From assembly GCA_027604505.1 (NCBI GenBank), contig JADIIX010000018.1, forward strand, positions 7,946 to 71,945: a DNA stretch of 64,000 bases, given 5' to 3'. A program made the position numbers and the translations under genes. This document shows, in pieces, positions 48,364-60,243 of this stretch (position 1 is the stretch's first letter; every line of letters begins with the position of its first letter). The notes under the pieces were generated by a model. That model made no database searches, had not been told where the DNA came from, and was given only the letters and a program-made list of their open reading frames with translations. This DNA is from Gonapodya sp. JEL0774. Its lineage: Eukaryota > Monoblepharomycota > Monoblepharidomycetes > Monoblepharidales > Gonapodyaceae.

Positions 48364-51021
48364 CTACATATCAGGGATGTTTTCAGTCCACATAAGCACT
48401 TCCGATCCACAAGAGAATGGTAACTGACTTTTACGCAATTCATCCAAATCTGCCCCACCACTATTCCCTAAACTTGCTGCACCCGACCCAGGGAGAGCCT
48501 TCTTGCCTAATGCGGGGCTGCCTCCACCAGAAGCAGATGACATCGTGGGAGTCGTTGCACCACTACCGTTGACATTTGCCCAGCTTGCACGCTTCCCAGG
48601 TACAGTTGTAGGTGGTTCGGGAAAATAAGTGGAGACCTCGGCAGCTGTTCTGGGAAGAGCTTGAACTCTTCCTGGGCTGGCCGACCTGGTTGACGTCCTC
48701 TCCCCGTTCGCCCTTGTGGCCGCCGCGGGGGTTGGCGATGGGATATTGAGGCGGTTCGTCACTGGAATTGCGTTTTGAGTCTCCTGTGTCCATTGTTCAA
48801 AGAAATAAATTAACCCAAGGTACAAGGTTTACAAAACACCGAGCGCGACTGACCTGAGCCTGTGGCGAGAGAGACGAAACCCGTTGTCTCGGCAGTTTCA
48901 CTTCCGAGTGCGACGGAAGCGAAGCAGGTTGCGGATACGATCTGCTATCATATATCCCAAGAGCAGTGCCAAGCATTCGGGCTTGAGGTGGTGATGAAGG
49001 TCCACTATCGCCTCCCGATGGTCCAAGGAGGTTACGGACAGCCATGAGAGCTAAATCTGCAGGCATCATTTTGAATTAACCAATTCCAATAAGCAAAGTG
49101 ACAATGTTCAGCAAACCTGCGTCCTCAACATCACCCATTGCCTCTACTTGTTCCTCCACCCATTGAAGGAATTCGGGATGACTCGCCAGCGCATGTGCTG
49201 TCTCAGGAGCTTCCAGTGTCGCTGCAACGGACAAAAGTTCCCTTCGGTTCAACGCATCTGCTATCTCCGCCTCTAGTGATGCCAAGTTGATGGGCGAAGG
49301 AGTGCGGGCGGGGTAAGGGAAAAGCTGGTTTGCTTCCGACGGCGCTGGCCACTGCGGGTTTGAGTTAAAATCCTGAATTGAAGAAGTAGCGCGAAGGTTT
49401 TGATCGATCCCAGGTGGTTGAAGGGAAGTCCAACGCTCGTCACTGGGTTCAAAAGAATATGGTGGAGTTCCCTCTGGAAGGTACTGCTTTATTTCATTCG
49501 CAATATCTGATCGACAACAGGTACGAAGGTTTCAGGTACGACATAACATCCTTGAGATGTTCGTGACTCACGTAAATACCCCTTCGTTTCCGCGAGAGCC
49601 GCCAGCATGGCCATTTCCTCTGGCGCAAGCCTTGTCAACTTTTCACCCATCGGTTCTCCCTTCGGAGAAACATCGGCGAGTGTCATCTGGACCCTCATAA
49701 AATCTCCAAGCAATATCACGTCGAACAGTTTCAAGCACTCTCGCTGGAGTTTCGGCGGCAGCGCTCGCAGCGTCACCTCCACGTGCGAGTCAAATGATGA
49801 GGTTGGGTAAGAGAAATTTGGCGCCAGCGTGCCTGCAGGTGGAACGTTGGACATCGGAGGTTCTGTGGTCGTTGCCGGGAGATCCGATACAGCGCCATAA
49901 GGGTGCGAATCACTAGAAGGGATGCCTAAGTTCCTTTCCGAAAACATGTCGCCTTCTCTTGCTCGCAAGATACTGGTAGGTGGTGGCTCCTCCCTCCCAT
50001 ATGTTGGACCATCACCTTTGCCGACTTGCGACCGGATGAACCAAACTTTTGACGGCTCCGCAGGTTGGGGCGTCTCAACGGTTACAGCTGCATCAGAGGA
50101 CGAAATCTTCTCTGTGTACTCTGGCTCGGGCTTTGGAACTTTAAACTCAACCACGGTAGGTTGAACAAAGTGTTCAGGATTGAGATCCTCCTGCGACAAA
50201 GATGGGGATCCAATCAGTCAAGCACTAGCTAACATCAATTATCGCCGGACATCTCACAACAGCAATATCTTCTCGAGTGGGCCGATCCCACGTCTTCTCT
50301 CCCGAGCTACCCCACAAGAGATCGAAGAGGTCGTAAACATCTTCCGAGGTAGGGTCTTTGGTCTTGTACTCAGTAAGAATGCGGGTCCTTTCTTCTTGTA
50401 TCCTATGGATTCTTTTTAAATCCGGGTAACGGTCCTCAATGAGCTTGATAAACTGCATTGCAGAGTAGTTTAAACCACCCAAGTTTCTGTACTATTGCTG
50501 AGATGTACACACTCACACGACCCTGAGATAGCGGCTCTTTCAACACGGCTTGCTCTTTGGCATTGATGAAAATAACGCGTAATGCCTCCTGAGCTTCTGA
50601 GTCCAACTTTCTGTGGTTGTGAGAATACCATATAGGAACCTGCAACATAATTTCCTATCAACAGGCCAGCAAACACACGTGAAGTTTCTTTCCGCTACAA
50701 TTTGTCCGATACGGCTATAGAGCGTGTCCAGGTTGGCTTGAAGGCGAGTGAGAAGTTTGGTCGCTTCGCGATCCCTGGCCAAAAACAGCGCCTACGGGGG
50801 GCGTTGGAACTCAACATGGTAGATACGTCGAAATCACAGCTCACAATCCTCTTGGCGCTTTCGACATCTGAAGCCTTCAACAGTCGGACGATTTGTCGTT
50901 CCTTGTCAGCTTGAGCATCCAGCTTCTTTTTCAACTGCTGGAGCGACGAGCGAGCCATCCTTATCTGAATCCTGAACTCAAGGTCACGCTTATCATCTTG
51001 CTTCTTCATCAGCTTCTGCAT
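48364..51021 (-). CDS. IST1-like protein with long disordered C-terminus
   Basis: Start ATG 51021 (MQKLMKKQDDKRDLEFRIQI). The first helical stretch LEFRIQIRMARSSLQQLKKK, QADKERQIVRLLKASDVESA, then after an intron (50850 to about 50795) ALFLARDREATKLLTRLQAN and LDTLYSRIGQIVAE, resembles the helical core of IST1, an ESCRT-III relative that regulates Vps4. The next exons (KLDSEAQEALRVIFINAKEQ; FIKLIEDRYPDLKRIHRIQE; SEDVYDLFDLLWGSSG) fit a continuing helical bundle. The rest is long and polar: EHFVQPTVVEFKVPKPEPEY, then LPPKLQRECLKLFDVILLGD, IANEIKQYLPEGTPPYSFEP, LASLEAEIADALNRRELLSV, and a Ser/Pro/Thr-rich end with LDELRKS. The IST1 assignment is by pattern only. The 50200-49300 part contains a small folded segment of unknown kind. 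Confidence 0.5.
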
Positions 51022-51261
51022 CGTTGGAATTCGGCGTTGGGTATGGAATTGAACCGAACTGGAGCTCCAGTTGCACGAAGCCGGGAGTATTGGGAAAGCA
51101 ATCAAGCCGATCTGCAGAAATTGTAAAGCTCAGCTGGGGAGTGTGCAAAATGTGCGTTCGGGATCTATCCGCAACTGACACAGCAACTCAGTCCAGTCAC
51201 AGTGTATGCTGGCCGCGGCGCAACCTCTCTATCTCGCATCTTCAATGAACAAAAAATAATT
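51022..51261. other. Intergenic region between minus-strand genes
   Basis: 240 bp with no recognised feature; expected to hold the promoter of the IST1-like gene and the 3' end of the RRM-like gene. Confidence 0.4.
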
Positions 51262-52876
51262 TTAAGTTGATCCAACCCTCGCACTCCATGCAGTCTTCCG
51301 TTTCCTGTCTTCATCCTCCTCCTCTCCGCCATGGTTTGCGTTAGCAGCACTCGCCCACTCGCTTACAGACAAGCTCTTCACCATCTTTGCATACTCTTTG
51401 TCCTCTACTTTCCTTTTCTTTCGAGCGATACCTCGCGCAGATTTGGAAGTTGCTCGTTCACGGTCCCAAGCCGCCGGTGTGTCTGGAGAAAATCCGATAG
51501 GTAGGAACTTCCCCAATCGACCTTTCTTGCCATCTTCGGCAAGTGCACCCACGAGAGAAGCCCCTGTCACAATCAGACTCATACGGGGGGTACTCGCAGA
51601 ACCGGTGGGAACGCCAATACTGACAAGACCCTGTTCAATATCTCGGTCTTTCTCAAACTCTCTCACGGAGTCTTCCACAATTGCATGGATACGCGCCTCC
51701 CACTCGGTTGCTGTGCGAACGGTAGCCGAGAGTTCACCGCGAACTGATCCGGTGGGAGAACGCAGATCAAGCTTGACAATTTCGCCACCATACTCGCGGC
51801 GAAGAATACTCGGGAGGTTAGGAGCAACGCGTTCTTTCAGAACTACGGGTAAGATGATGTCGGAGGGAAAATCAACTGTGCGGAGGTTTGTGGATGCAGG
51901 GGTGGAAGCGGCGGAGATGAGGCGAAGGAGGAAAGGAGGGAGGAGAATGGTTGTGACGGAAGCAAATCGTTGGAGGCTTATCTGACGGACATGGTCGTTC
52001 CGTGTGAGAAGAAGTATGAACCTGCCAAACTGTAATGTCACGCTCACCAATGCAGTTGTTACAATCTGTCCAATTCTCCACACAACTTCCTGGTTATCCA
52101 CGAGATCTCCTGTCCCAGATTTCACTTTCGAAAGTCCTCCGGCAGTTCTCAGAGCTCTCCGCACCTTCTTCGCCACATCTTCCTCATCGCCGTCTGTCGA
52201 CTCAGACTCTTCAATCACTTCCAATTTGGAGTCAGCGCCCACCTTTACAAGTGAATTGTCGTACATGATGGGAAGAGGTCCCACCATGAGTAGGCGGTCC
52301 CGGTATTTCGCTTCGACGGTTGATGTGTTGGGTGGAATGCTCGAGGGTCGCAGTCCTATCACATCAATTGCGGCACTTGGCTCGCTAGCCAACTCTACGC
52401 AGCGAGTCATACATTGCGCAGCAGCATTCAAAGACTCCATCTCCACCCAAACACTTTTGTCCGTTTCACCACGTGGTTTCCTGCTTCCACTGGACAGAAC
52501 ATAGCCATTCGAAAAGTCGCAGCCCACGTCGGGATTAAACACGCGATTCACGCGACCAAACCGAGAAAATGCAGCTGAGATGTGTGCTGGGGAGATTGCA
52601 GGTGAAAGTGGAGCCTAATGAAGCTCATCAGCGTTGAACAGGTTTTCGCACCGCTCGAGAGCCTCAGAAGGACAATAAACCCACCAGTTGAACGATGGTC
52701 AGTTCGTTTTGCGCAGTTCGATCATCAGTCATGTTCCTGTGCATATCACTTGTCATATCCACGTCTTTTCCCATCTGTCGTTTCGTCCTCCTGGCCGACG
52801 GATTCTTTATTTTTCTGTATCGTCCGAGTACAGGAGCCTCAAGTATCCCGTTTTCACATGTCGAATCAACCTCCAT
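51262..52876 (-). CDS. RRM-like protein of unknown function
   Basis: Start ATG 52876 (MEVDSTCENGILEAPVLGRY), one intron (GTGGGTTTATTG to CTTCATTAG, about 52682-52618), stop TAA 51262-51264. The splice joins NELTIVQL to APLSPAISPAHISAAFSRFG, which looks like the first strand and helix of an RNA-recognition motif, then RVNRVFNPDVGCDFSNGYVL. The large single exon continues WVEMESLNAAAQCMTRCVEL, YRDRLLMVGPLPIMYDNSLV, an acidic stretch (EVIEESESTDGDEEDVAKK), VVLKERVAPNLPSILRREYG, and a basic C-terminus with SKSARGIARKKRKVEDKEY, a likely nuclear signal. I do not recognise the family; a divergent RNA-binding or nucleolar role is a guess. Length is roughly 500 residues. Confidence 0.6.
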
Positions 52877-53781
52877 AATTGTGATTGCTGCAGAAGGAAA
52901 AGTTTGGCGAAACCAGGCACCACGATCGGTCACACAGCCCCCCCCCCAGGGGCCAAAGGGGTTCAACTTACATAACTCTTGAAGCTCTCTAGAAGAAGGA
53001 ACACAAAAGTGAGTTGGAACATGTGAGCAAGCTGCGTATGCCCGTATGTGGAGATTGGACAGGAGGTCACTTTTGAATGGTTAATCTCTCCGCTCCTCAT
53101 CTGGTTTATGGATGATGAGGCAGCGCAGCGCACCACGGTTGCAGATTGTGGTTTGAGTATTTCGAGTAACCTTAATCCTTGCATTCACATAAGCGCGGTG
53201 GTCTCTTTCGCATCGCTGACAGGCGCCCTTCCGTTCTTCGTTTCCATACGAACACAGCAACAACTTTGATGAACAACATTCAAGACGGGCCGTCACAGGC
53301 TTCAGAAATTTCTACTTGCTGAATTGATGAAGGGTTGTTGATGGCTGAGAAGATTCTATTGTCTATCTCGACTGAGAAGCGTTTCAACCATCTTCAACCT
53401 TTCATCCATTGTCGTTGGTAGCATGAATCTTCGACTTCTCATCGCTTTTGTGACCACATCTGAATAGCAAGGCTTTCTTGAATGCATTTTCTTTTCACTA
53501 TTATGTACAGCAACAACAAAAAAACGGCGATGTGACACTGCCAGCGAATGGTGGAAAGGACAGTATTTTCAAAAAGAAAATGGAGATGATAAAAGGGCTG
53601 CATGCACCAACTCCTTGCATGATATGTCGCCAAAATGCGGTAAGCAGTGCCGAGACATATTAGTCACACGTGCCGTTGCGAATGCCACCCTCCAAATTTC
53701 CGAGCATGTAAATTGATGAGGCTTTTCCATCTCTCAAGGCCCTCCTTCAATCTCATTTGGCTGTTCGTGTCGAGTCTGCCT
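52877..53781. other. Intergenic region without clear gene
   Basis: About 900 bp between two minus-strand genes. It holds a poly-C run of about 11 bases near 52938-52949 and a few short open frames on both strands without conserved features. An upstream exon of the RRM-like gene on the minus strand (a short frame at 53184-52963) is possible but unsupported. Confidence 0.35.
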
Positions 53782-56700
53782 TCAGGCCGCACCAGCCTTC
53801 ACATGAATCCCTGCATCTTCGTCATCGTCACTCAAGTCCAGGGACATCAACGAGCCTCTCCGCTCACCCTCAACCACGGTTCCCATTCCTGGACTCCCAT
53901 CAACGCCCCCTCGTCCAGATCCCGTACTGCTACCGCCGCTCCCACCACCACCACTCCCAGGGCTGGATATGGTCACCTCATCTCCGTCCCCTTCGTCCAA
54001 AACTTCACCCGCAATCACTGCTAACATGTCCAAGCCAGGCCCATTCAGAGACTCCCTTCTCTCCTCATTTATCTCCTTCATTTCCCCTAGTCCGTTCATT
54101 CCCTCGCGCCCAGCCTCTCCGTGGCCCAGAAGCTGTGGTAGTAAGTGCGCAGGAGTGCTCCGGAGCAAATCCTTCAGGGCCATCGTCGGATAGCCAAACG
54201 AGCTTAACCCATACTCCCCAAACCCGAAGTCTCCTTCATCCTCGTACTTTGGCCGACCGTTGTATTCATCATCTACAGTCCGCGTATCCGACGGTGCAAG
54301 TGGCGCTGTTGACGACACCACACCTCGGGTAAACTCCAGGATGGAATCTCGACGCCCGTCGATACCCCCGGGCGAACAATCCTCCACATCACCCAAAAAC
54401 ACATCTCCAAAACTACCACCGGATATGGCACCCATCGCCTCCCATTCCTTCGCTGCAGCTGACGAATACAAGAAGGGCATTTGGTGTTGATCCTGATGCT
54501 GCCTCACTTCTGTGTCGATCTCAGCCGCTGGTGCACTGGATTGTAAGTCCATCGTGGAGCTCATTGCGCGGAACTTCGAAGGAGGAGTGCTCGCAGGACG
54601 CGTTGGGGGATGAGGAGCAAGACGCGTGCCGGCTGGTCCCGCAGGGGGCCCATGACCACGAAAAGATGTGGAGTTGAGGAGGCCACCCCAATTGAGGACC
54701 GCAGTGATGCTCTCTGTTACACTGGATGAGGTAGTCGCCATAGGACCCTGCTGCACTTGCTGGTGCTGATCAAGGATCTGGTACTGACTTTGGTCGCTCT
54801 GGCCGACTGCTCCTGCCAATGTAGTTGCTATAAACGCCGTCAAAAGCTCCGAAAGCGATGTGGTCTGTGTGGTGCCGGAGTTCGCACTTGGAGGAGAGGG
54901 GGGGGGAACCGCGGCCGCGGCCGCCATGGCAGCCGCAGCAGCCGCAGTGGCAGCTGCAGCGACAGGCGAGGTCGGTTGAGCCGTTGCGGTGGTGTTCACA
55001 GTGCCGCTCGAGAATCCGTGTGGGAGTGCATACCCCGCGGGGGTAATTCCGCCTGCTGCGAGAGCCGCGACGAGTGCTTTGCCCGCAGCAAAATGATCTT
55101 CCACAGGCGGCGACGGTAAGGGAGCTGTCACGGGATGATACGGTGCGGGGTAAACGGGTGGGTTGGACTGGACCTGACTGAGATTCCAGGACTTGTTGCC
55201 ACTTCCCGAATACAACGACGAAAACGCTGGCGCGGACGAAACGCGATGAAGAGATCCTACTGAAGGAGCTACAGTGGAGGCCGCCTTTGAGGGTCGAGCA
55301 CCCGACAGCGCGCCAACACTCGCATGTCCTGCCGTACCGGCAGCATTCACCCTTTGGGACACTGCGACTCCACCTGACTGGGTCCTGTGAGCTATGTCAC
55401 GCTCGGGCACGCTTGACAAAATAGCTCCATCATCCAGCAGGACGAGATCATAGGTGGGAAGGGAGGACGTCGACACAGGTGGACGGACACGGAGAACAGA
55501 AGCAATTCTTAGGATGGGAGGAAAAGCGGGGCGTGGGGTGGCAGTTGAAGTGGAGGTGGGAAGTCGAACGTAGACGGGATCATCTGAGAGGTAAGGATGA
55601 GATGTGAATGATTTTGATACATGGCGTAAATGAAGTGTCACAAATCACGTTGGGCTCCACCATCTTCGGCCTTTCAGCACCTCCAGGAATCCCGAAATCC
55701 CGAAATCCCGAACTGCACGTGAGAAGACACTCACCCATCCTAAATCCTCCCCTTTCCATCCCGTAACCACTCCCCGCACTTGCACCACTGGCCACACTTG
55801 CGACGCTCGCTCCACTCGCCTGTCTTTTGTGGCCACCTCCATGCTCGAATACATTCACGCCAACCGCACCCTCCTCATCTCTCTTCCTCTTTACACCAGG
55901 GCTAGTGGGCTCAACTGGTTCGTCTGGGCTCCTTTCTTTTTTAAATCCGACGGGAAGAGAGAGAGGTGATAAAGGCGCCGGGCGGGAGAGAACAGAATGA
56001 CCCGGCGAGCGGGAGCGGGATGGGCGAGGAGAAGCAGGTCGTGATATACGAGCGGCAGGAGACGCAGACCGAGAAGGGTGGAAGTGGGTCGAATTAGGTG
56101 TGTTTGCATTTGTGACTGAGGCCGATGAGGGCGTGGCTGCTGAAGAAGCGAGGGTGGGAGAAGGCATTGGAGACGGATCCGTGGAGTATGTCATCGAGCT
56201 GTTGTTTCCGCGACGAGAGGAGCAAGTGATGCAGCGACGGAGAAAATCTTCATAGGCTTCACGAGGGATGCCAACGCGAACTAATGGGGGGGAAATCTCA
56301 GGTCAGATCAGAGCAAAACGTAACCTTTGCTGCCAGACTTTGGCAGTTCCTTTAGATAGTTGTTGACACAAACTTTTTGTCACAGCGTGGACACAAAGCT
56401 GCAACAGAAGCACGCTCACGTGCTCCTCCACTTTGCGCTGTGCACTCCCAGAGTCAGAGTCAGCACTTATCTCCATATGTGCTGACGACCACACCTCCTC
56501 CCGGAGTTCGCAAAAGGACACTTACGGTGGGGTAAACCAACCCTCCCGACATACCAGTTCCGCCTGAGCACGGTCCACCCAGCCTCCTTGTCTTCCACAT
56601 GCCTTTCGACGAGCAATGCCTTCTTCTCCATCACACGGAGTCCTTCGAGTCCTCCACCGTCAGCCGGGCCATCGAGAATTGGCCCGCCCGAGTCGAGGAG

Positions 56701-57030
56701 GAGCGCGTGACCTGTTCCCGAGTAATTGTGCACATCCGCAAAGATGAGATCAAGCTCCGACTTTCGGGCAACTGGGAGAAGTCGAGCCCGCTTGCCATCT
56801 GCATCGATGAGGGCGTACGATGAGTGAGGGGAATCAAGTACGGACAAACTGTCGAGTGGGGATTCAACATCGTTTGCGAGTGCGGCAAGTCGACCATCAG
56901 GAAGGATGTGGAGTTTCTTCAGCAAATCTCTCTCCCGTCGGAGTTCCTTTGGAATGTCGTTGTTTGATCCGTAAACCTTTTTGGGTCCCGATTTCGCTTG
57001 GTGGAGATGATTATAGAGAGCGTCGTCCAT
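53782..57030 (-). CDS. Long low-complexity nuclear-type protein with N-terminal helical and CxxC region
   Basis: The start is the ATG near 57029 (MDDALYNHLHQAKSGPKKVY). The first exon encodes a folded-looking region: ELRRERDLLKKLHILPDGRL, SSYALIDADGKRARLLPVAR, EAGWTVLRRNWYVGRVGLPH. A GTAAGT donor at about 56523 leads, possibly through a small exon near 56395-56330 (LCVHAVTKSLCQQLSKGTAK), to VRVGIPREAYEDFLRRCITC with a C-x2-C; H..H plus CxxC would recall an H2C2 zinc-binding segment as in integrase-derived host proteins. From about 56190 on the protein is Ser/Pro/Ala-rich with a polyalanine run near 54960-54905, then conserved-looking YDLVLLDDGAILSSVPERDI and a Gly-rich, Asp-rich end. It may be a transcriptional regulator. 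I cannot name it. Confidence 0.55.
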
Positions 57031-58278
57031 TACTGTAGTGTTTGCTTGGTATGACTGACTCTGTCAATATGGGTGGTTTGAAAGATGCTGTGATTGGAAA
57101 TGACCAAGGGTGAGAACAGCCTCAACCACAAGTTGCGTGCAACGACAATCAAGGGATCGCTTGCACGCAGTTCGTTGGTCACCATCGGACCCTAGCTTTC
57201 GTCGCCAACCACCGACCCCAAATCTAGAAGACTTCCTTCACATCTGACACGACACTTCATCAATACTCGGCCCATCCGGCAACTCCACTTACGCCCTGCC
57301 TTGAGCATTCGGGAAAGTATCTAACTCTATCTGTCTTGATTCCACTTTGGATGACTCAGTCAAAAGAATCCTCACACTGCTTCTCACCCCTTCCAACACT
57401 CGATTCCCGATGCGACGCTGATCTGATCCTTTCTCCATTTCAACGCCGTGTTACTTCATCTCATCGCCGTGTTTCCTTGATCACATCTGCCCAAAAAATA
57501 CTCACTGCTCAACTGTCCCCCAGACACTCCCAAACCGGGAATCCCGAGAAAGATCTCTGTACCGTTCAAAACGTGACTTTAATCTTTTCGCCAGAGTGGT
57601 CGCTCTTTATATTGCTGGATCGGCCGCCTCTCTCAGAGAACGAGACAGTCCGTCGCGCCACCTCAGTCAGTCCCTTCCTGACGGCTGGTGGTGAATGGGC
57701 ACAAGGAGAAACGTTTGAAAATCCTGCATCAAACAAAAGTTTGAATGAGACCGGACTCGTATTTTACGCTGATAATGCACGAAATTAGTTGTTTTTATAG
57801 CGACTTACGAATTGTTCCAAGTTCAACCCCTCATTTACCTCATGTAAATCTTCCACAATACCTCTGCGGATGCTATATGTATTCATTACATCAACCGTCG
57901 ACCCGCGGGTGGTGAGTGCACAGCGTTCACTGCACGCGTCCTACCCGTCCTACCCTTCCAGTGGTAATAACGCACCCAGCAATTTGCTTCCTGGAACTGT
58001 ATTTCAATTGCCCATGATGTCAATGAACTCCAGCTGATATAAGCACAGGTTTATTCAGTCAGAATGAACGTCGCTTCCTACCTCTTTGTTGGTCCACACA
58101 TATCACCGTGAAACCTTACTCCCATTAGTTGCTCTGTTTCAAATTGAGGTCAAATTGCGACTTTACTCCTTCTTGCCAATCACGTTGTGTGAACTTTGGT
58201 GAAAATGCAACTGCCAACAAAACGATTGAAGTCACGGTTGCAAGATCATGCAGAATACCACACAGCACAACGATGGTC
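57031..58278. promoter_or_regulatory. Large divergent intergenic region
   Basis: About 1.25 kb between the divergent low-complexity gene and the KDEL receptor. A plus-strand open frame at about 57350-57786 has no conserved content and no splice partner I trust. Probably two promoters and 5' UTRs. Confidence 0.35.
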
Positions 58279-59944
58279 ATGAATATTTTCCGCTTCGCCG
58301 GTGACATGAGTCATCTGGCCTCCATTCTTATCCTCGTTCTCAAAATCACACATACAAAGAGCGCTGCGGGTGTGTTGCTACCAGGCCTTTGACGGCGAGA
58401 TGTCCAGCATCGCTGATTGAATTCCACCGCAATCTTGGGCGTCTCTAAACGTTTTCGCCTGCTCACAAACCGTGGCTCGTTTTTATGCTCTTAACTTCCA
58501 TTCGCACTGGTCTCCTTTACCTCAAAGGCATCTCCTTGAAATCCCAGCTCTTGTACCTTCTGGTCTTTTTATTCCGATACCTGGACCTCTTCTCATCTTA
58601 CATTTTCTCATCCTCCCTTACTTTCTATAACACGGTCATGAAATGTTTCTTCATCGCTTCGAGTGGGTGGATCGTGTGGGCAATGAGGTACAGGTTCAAG
58701 GCAACATGGGACGCGGCAAAGGACTCGTTCAAGTGAGTCGATAAGATCGGGTGATGCGACATGCGCGCGAGTGACGGACTTGACCCGGCTCAGCGATGAG
58801 AGAATTGGGAGCAGGTTAAGGCTGGGCTTCCTTTCTTGTGAATGTTTTGGGAAACTGCGACCTGCGCCAAGCACTGAACGGCATAGAATGCTGCCTCTGG
58901 TAGCTGCAACATCTTAGCCGCTCAGTGCCAATGTCAACATGTTAGAGAAGTCTTTGCGGTGCAAGGCAGTCCTCTCCATGTTTCTTGCGGGATGACGTTC
59001 CCTGTTCCTCACGAACAACTGCAAATGTGTCAAATGATCTATTTTTTTTGCTTGAATTTTCTCTTTAGATTTGAATTTCTGCTCCTCGCGGCGGCAATCC
59101 TTGCCCTTATCGTCAATTACGAGTTTACAGTACTCGAAGTATGGGATTCCCATATTCTACCTTGCACGTCACCCTATCTCACTTTTCACTTCTCCGTAAT
59201 ATATTTCCAAGGTTGCTTGGGCATTCTCTGTGTACCTGGAATCGGTGGCAATCCTTCCACAACTGTATCTCCTCCAAACAACTGGTGAGGCCCAGTCAAT
59301 CACGGCACACTACCTGTTCGCGTTGGGAAGCTATAGAGCGCTCTATTTAGCGAACTGGGTTTGGCGGTGAGTTTTTAGTGATATGCGCAATAAGTGAGCG
59401 CTTACGGGATATTTCAAGAGCACCGCGACCATGAAATTGCGATGGCGATCTTCATTTTGTGCCTTGCAGGGCGAAGAGATTTGCCGTTGTGTTTCTCAAC
59501 ATTCATCATCTTGTTACATGTCCGATGTTTCATCATTTTATTCTCATCAACTCTCTAACTCCATTTGTGTGCCCTCTTGTCATATAGGTACTATACCGAA
59601 ACTTATGTTGACTGGATCGCTTGGGTGGCGGGGGCGGTGCAAACCGCGATTTACTCCGACTTCGCTTATGTATACGTGACAAAGTGAGTGCAGGTTTTGT
59701 GCGCTCTTGTCGTGCACGGTGAATCTGGACAGAATACGAAATCACCAAACGCATACCATGGATGGCTCAAATGGAGACACGTGGTGCGGAGGATAACAAA
59801 AAAAGCAATCGGGAACAGAGATACTGTTCAATGAAGGGGGGGCTCCCGCTCAACTTTAATGAATACCCTCTTGCCATCACCTTCTTTACTTCTTCAGGGT
59901 CTTTTACGGTCAAAAATTCGTGTTGCCTGTCTGAGAATTCTGTA
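58279..59944 (+). CDS. ERD2: ER lumen protein retaining receptor (KDEL receptor, Erd2)
   Basis: Seven-helix Golgi receptor that returns HDEL/KDEL proteins to the ER. The start is ATG 58279 ([20 protein letters not shown]), the usual beginning of the family; an in-frame ATG two codons upstream exists. It continues [11 protein letters not shown], intron, [56 protein letters not shown], an intron (58733 to about 59068), [40 protein letters not shown] (about 59300-59350), [31 protein letters not shown] and YGQKFVLPV at TGA 59942-59944. KSQ..., RYLDLF, HYLFALG.YRALYL.NW and the short cytosolic tail are family marks. Confidence 0.93.
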
Positions 59945-60243
59945 TCACGCGTTGCTCCCGCAACTGGTTCACCTATCACATTACATTCACTCGATACCCT
60001 TTCGTCACATACATACAATATTTGCTCTGTATTTAGTGGAACGAACAATATCGACGATTGTGCCTCCGCTTTTGAGGCTGAAAGAGCTTGTTAGTCTATA
60101 TATGGGATTTATGGCTCACGCTTGTTCGCTTAGGGAACACACCCTGCGAATGGTTAGAAAAGTTCATAGTAATAATCGCAGTCTTTGATTGCGCACAGCC
60201 TGTTACAAGTTCATGCAGATTCTGGTCAAGTTTACATTTCCTT

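Noticed and set aside
51398-51985. Plus-strand open frame of about 195 codons
   Set aside because: It is the antisense shadow of the single long exon of the RRM-like gene.
52938-52949. C-tract as a break in assembly
   Set aside because: Flanking sequence is ordinary and there is no evidence of a gap.
57336-57788. Plus-strand open frame of about 150 codons as a gene
   Set aside because: No ATG at its start, no conserved motif, composition like non-coding DNA, and it lies in a promoter-type region.
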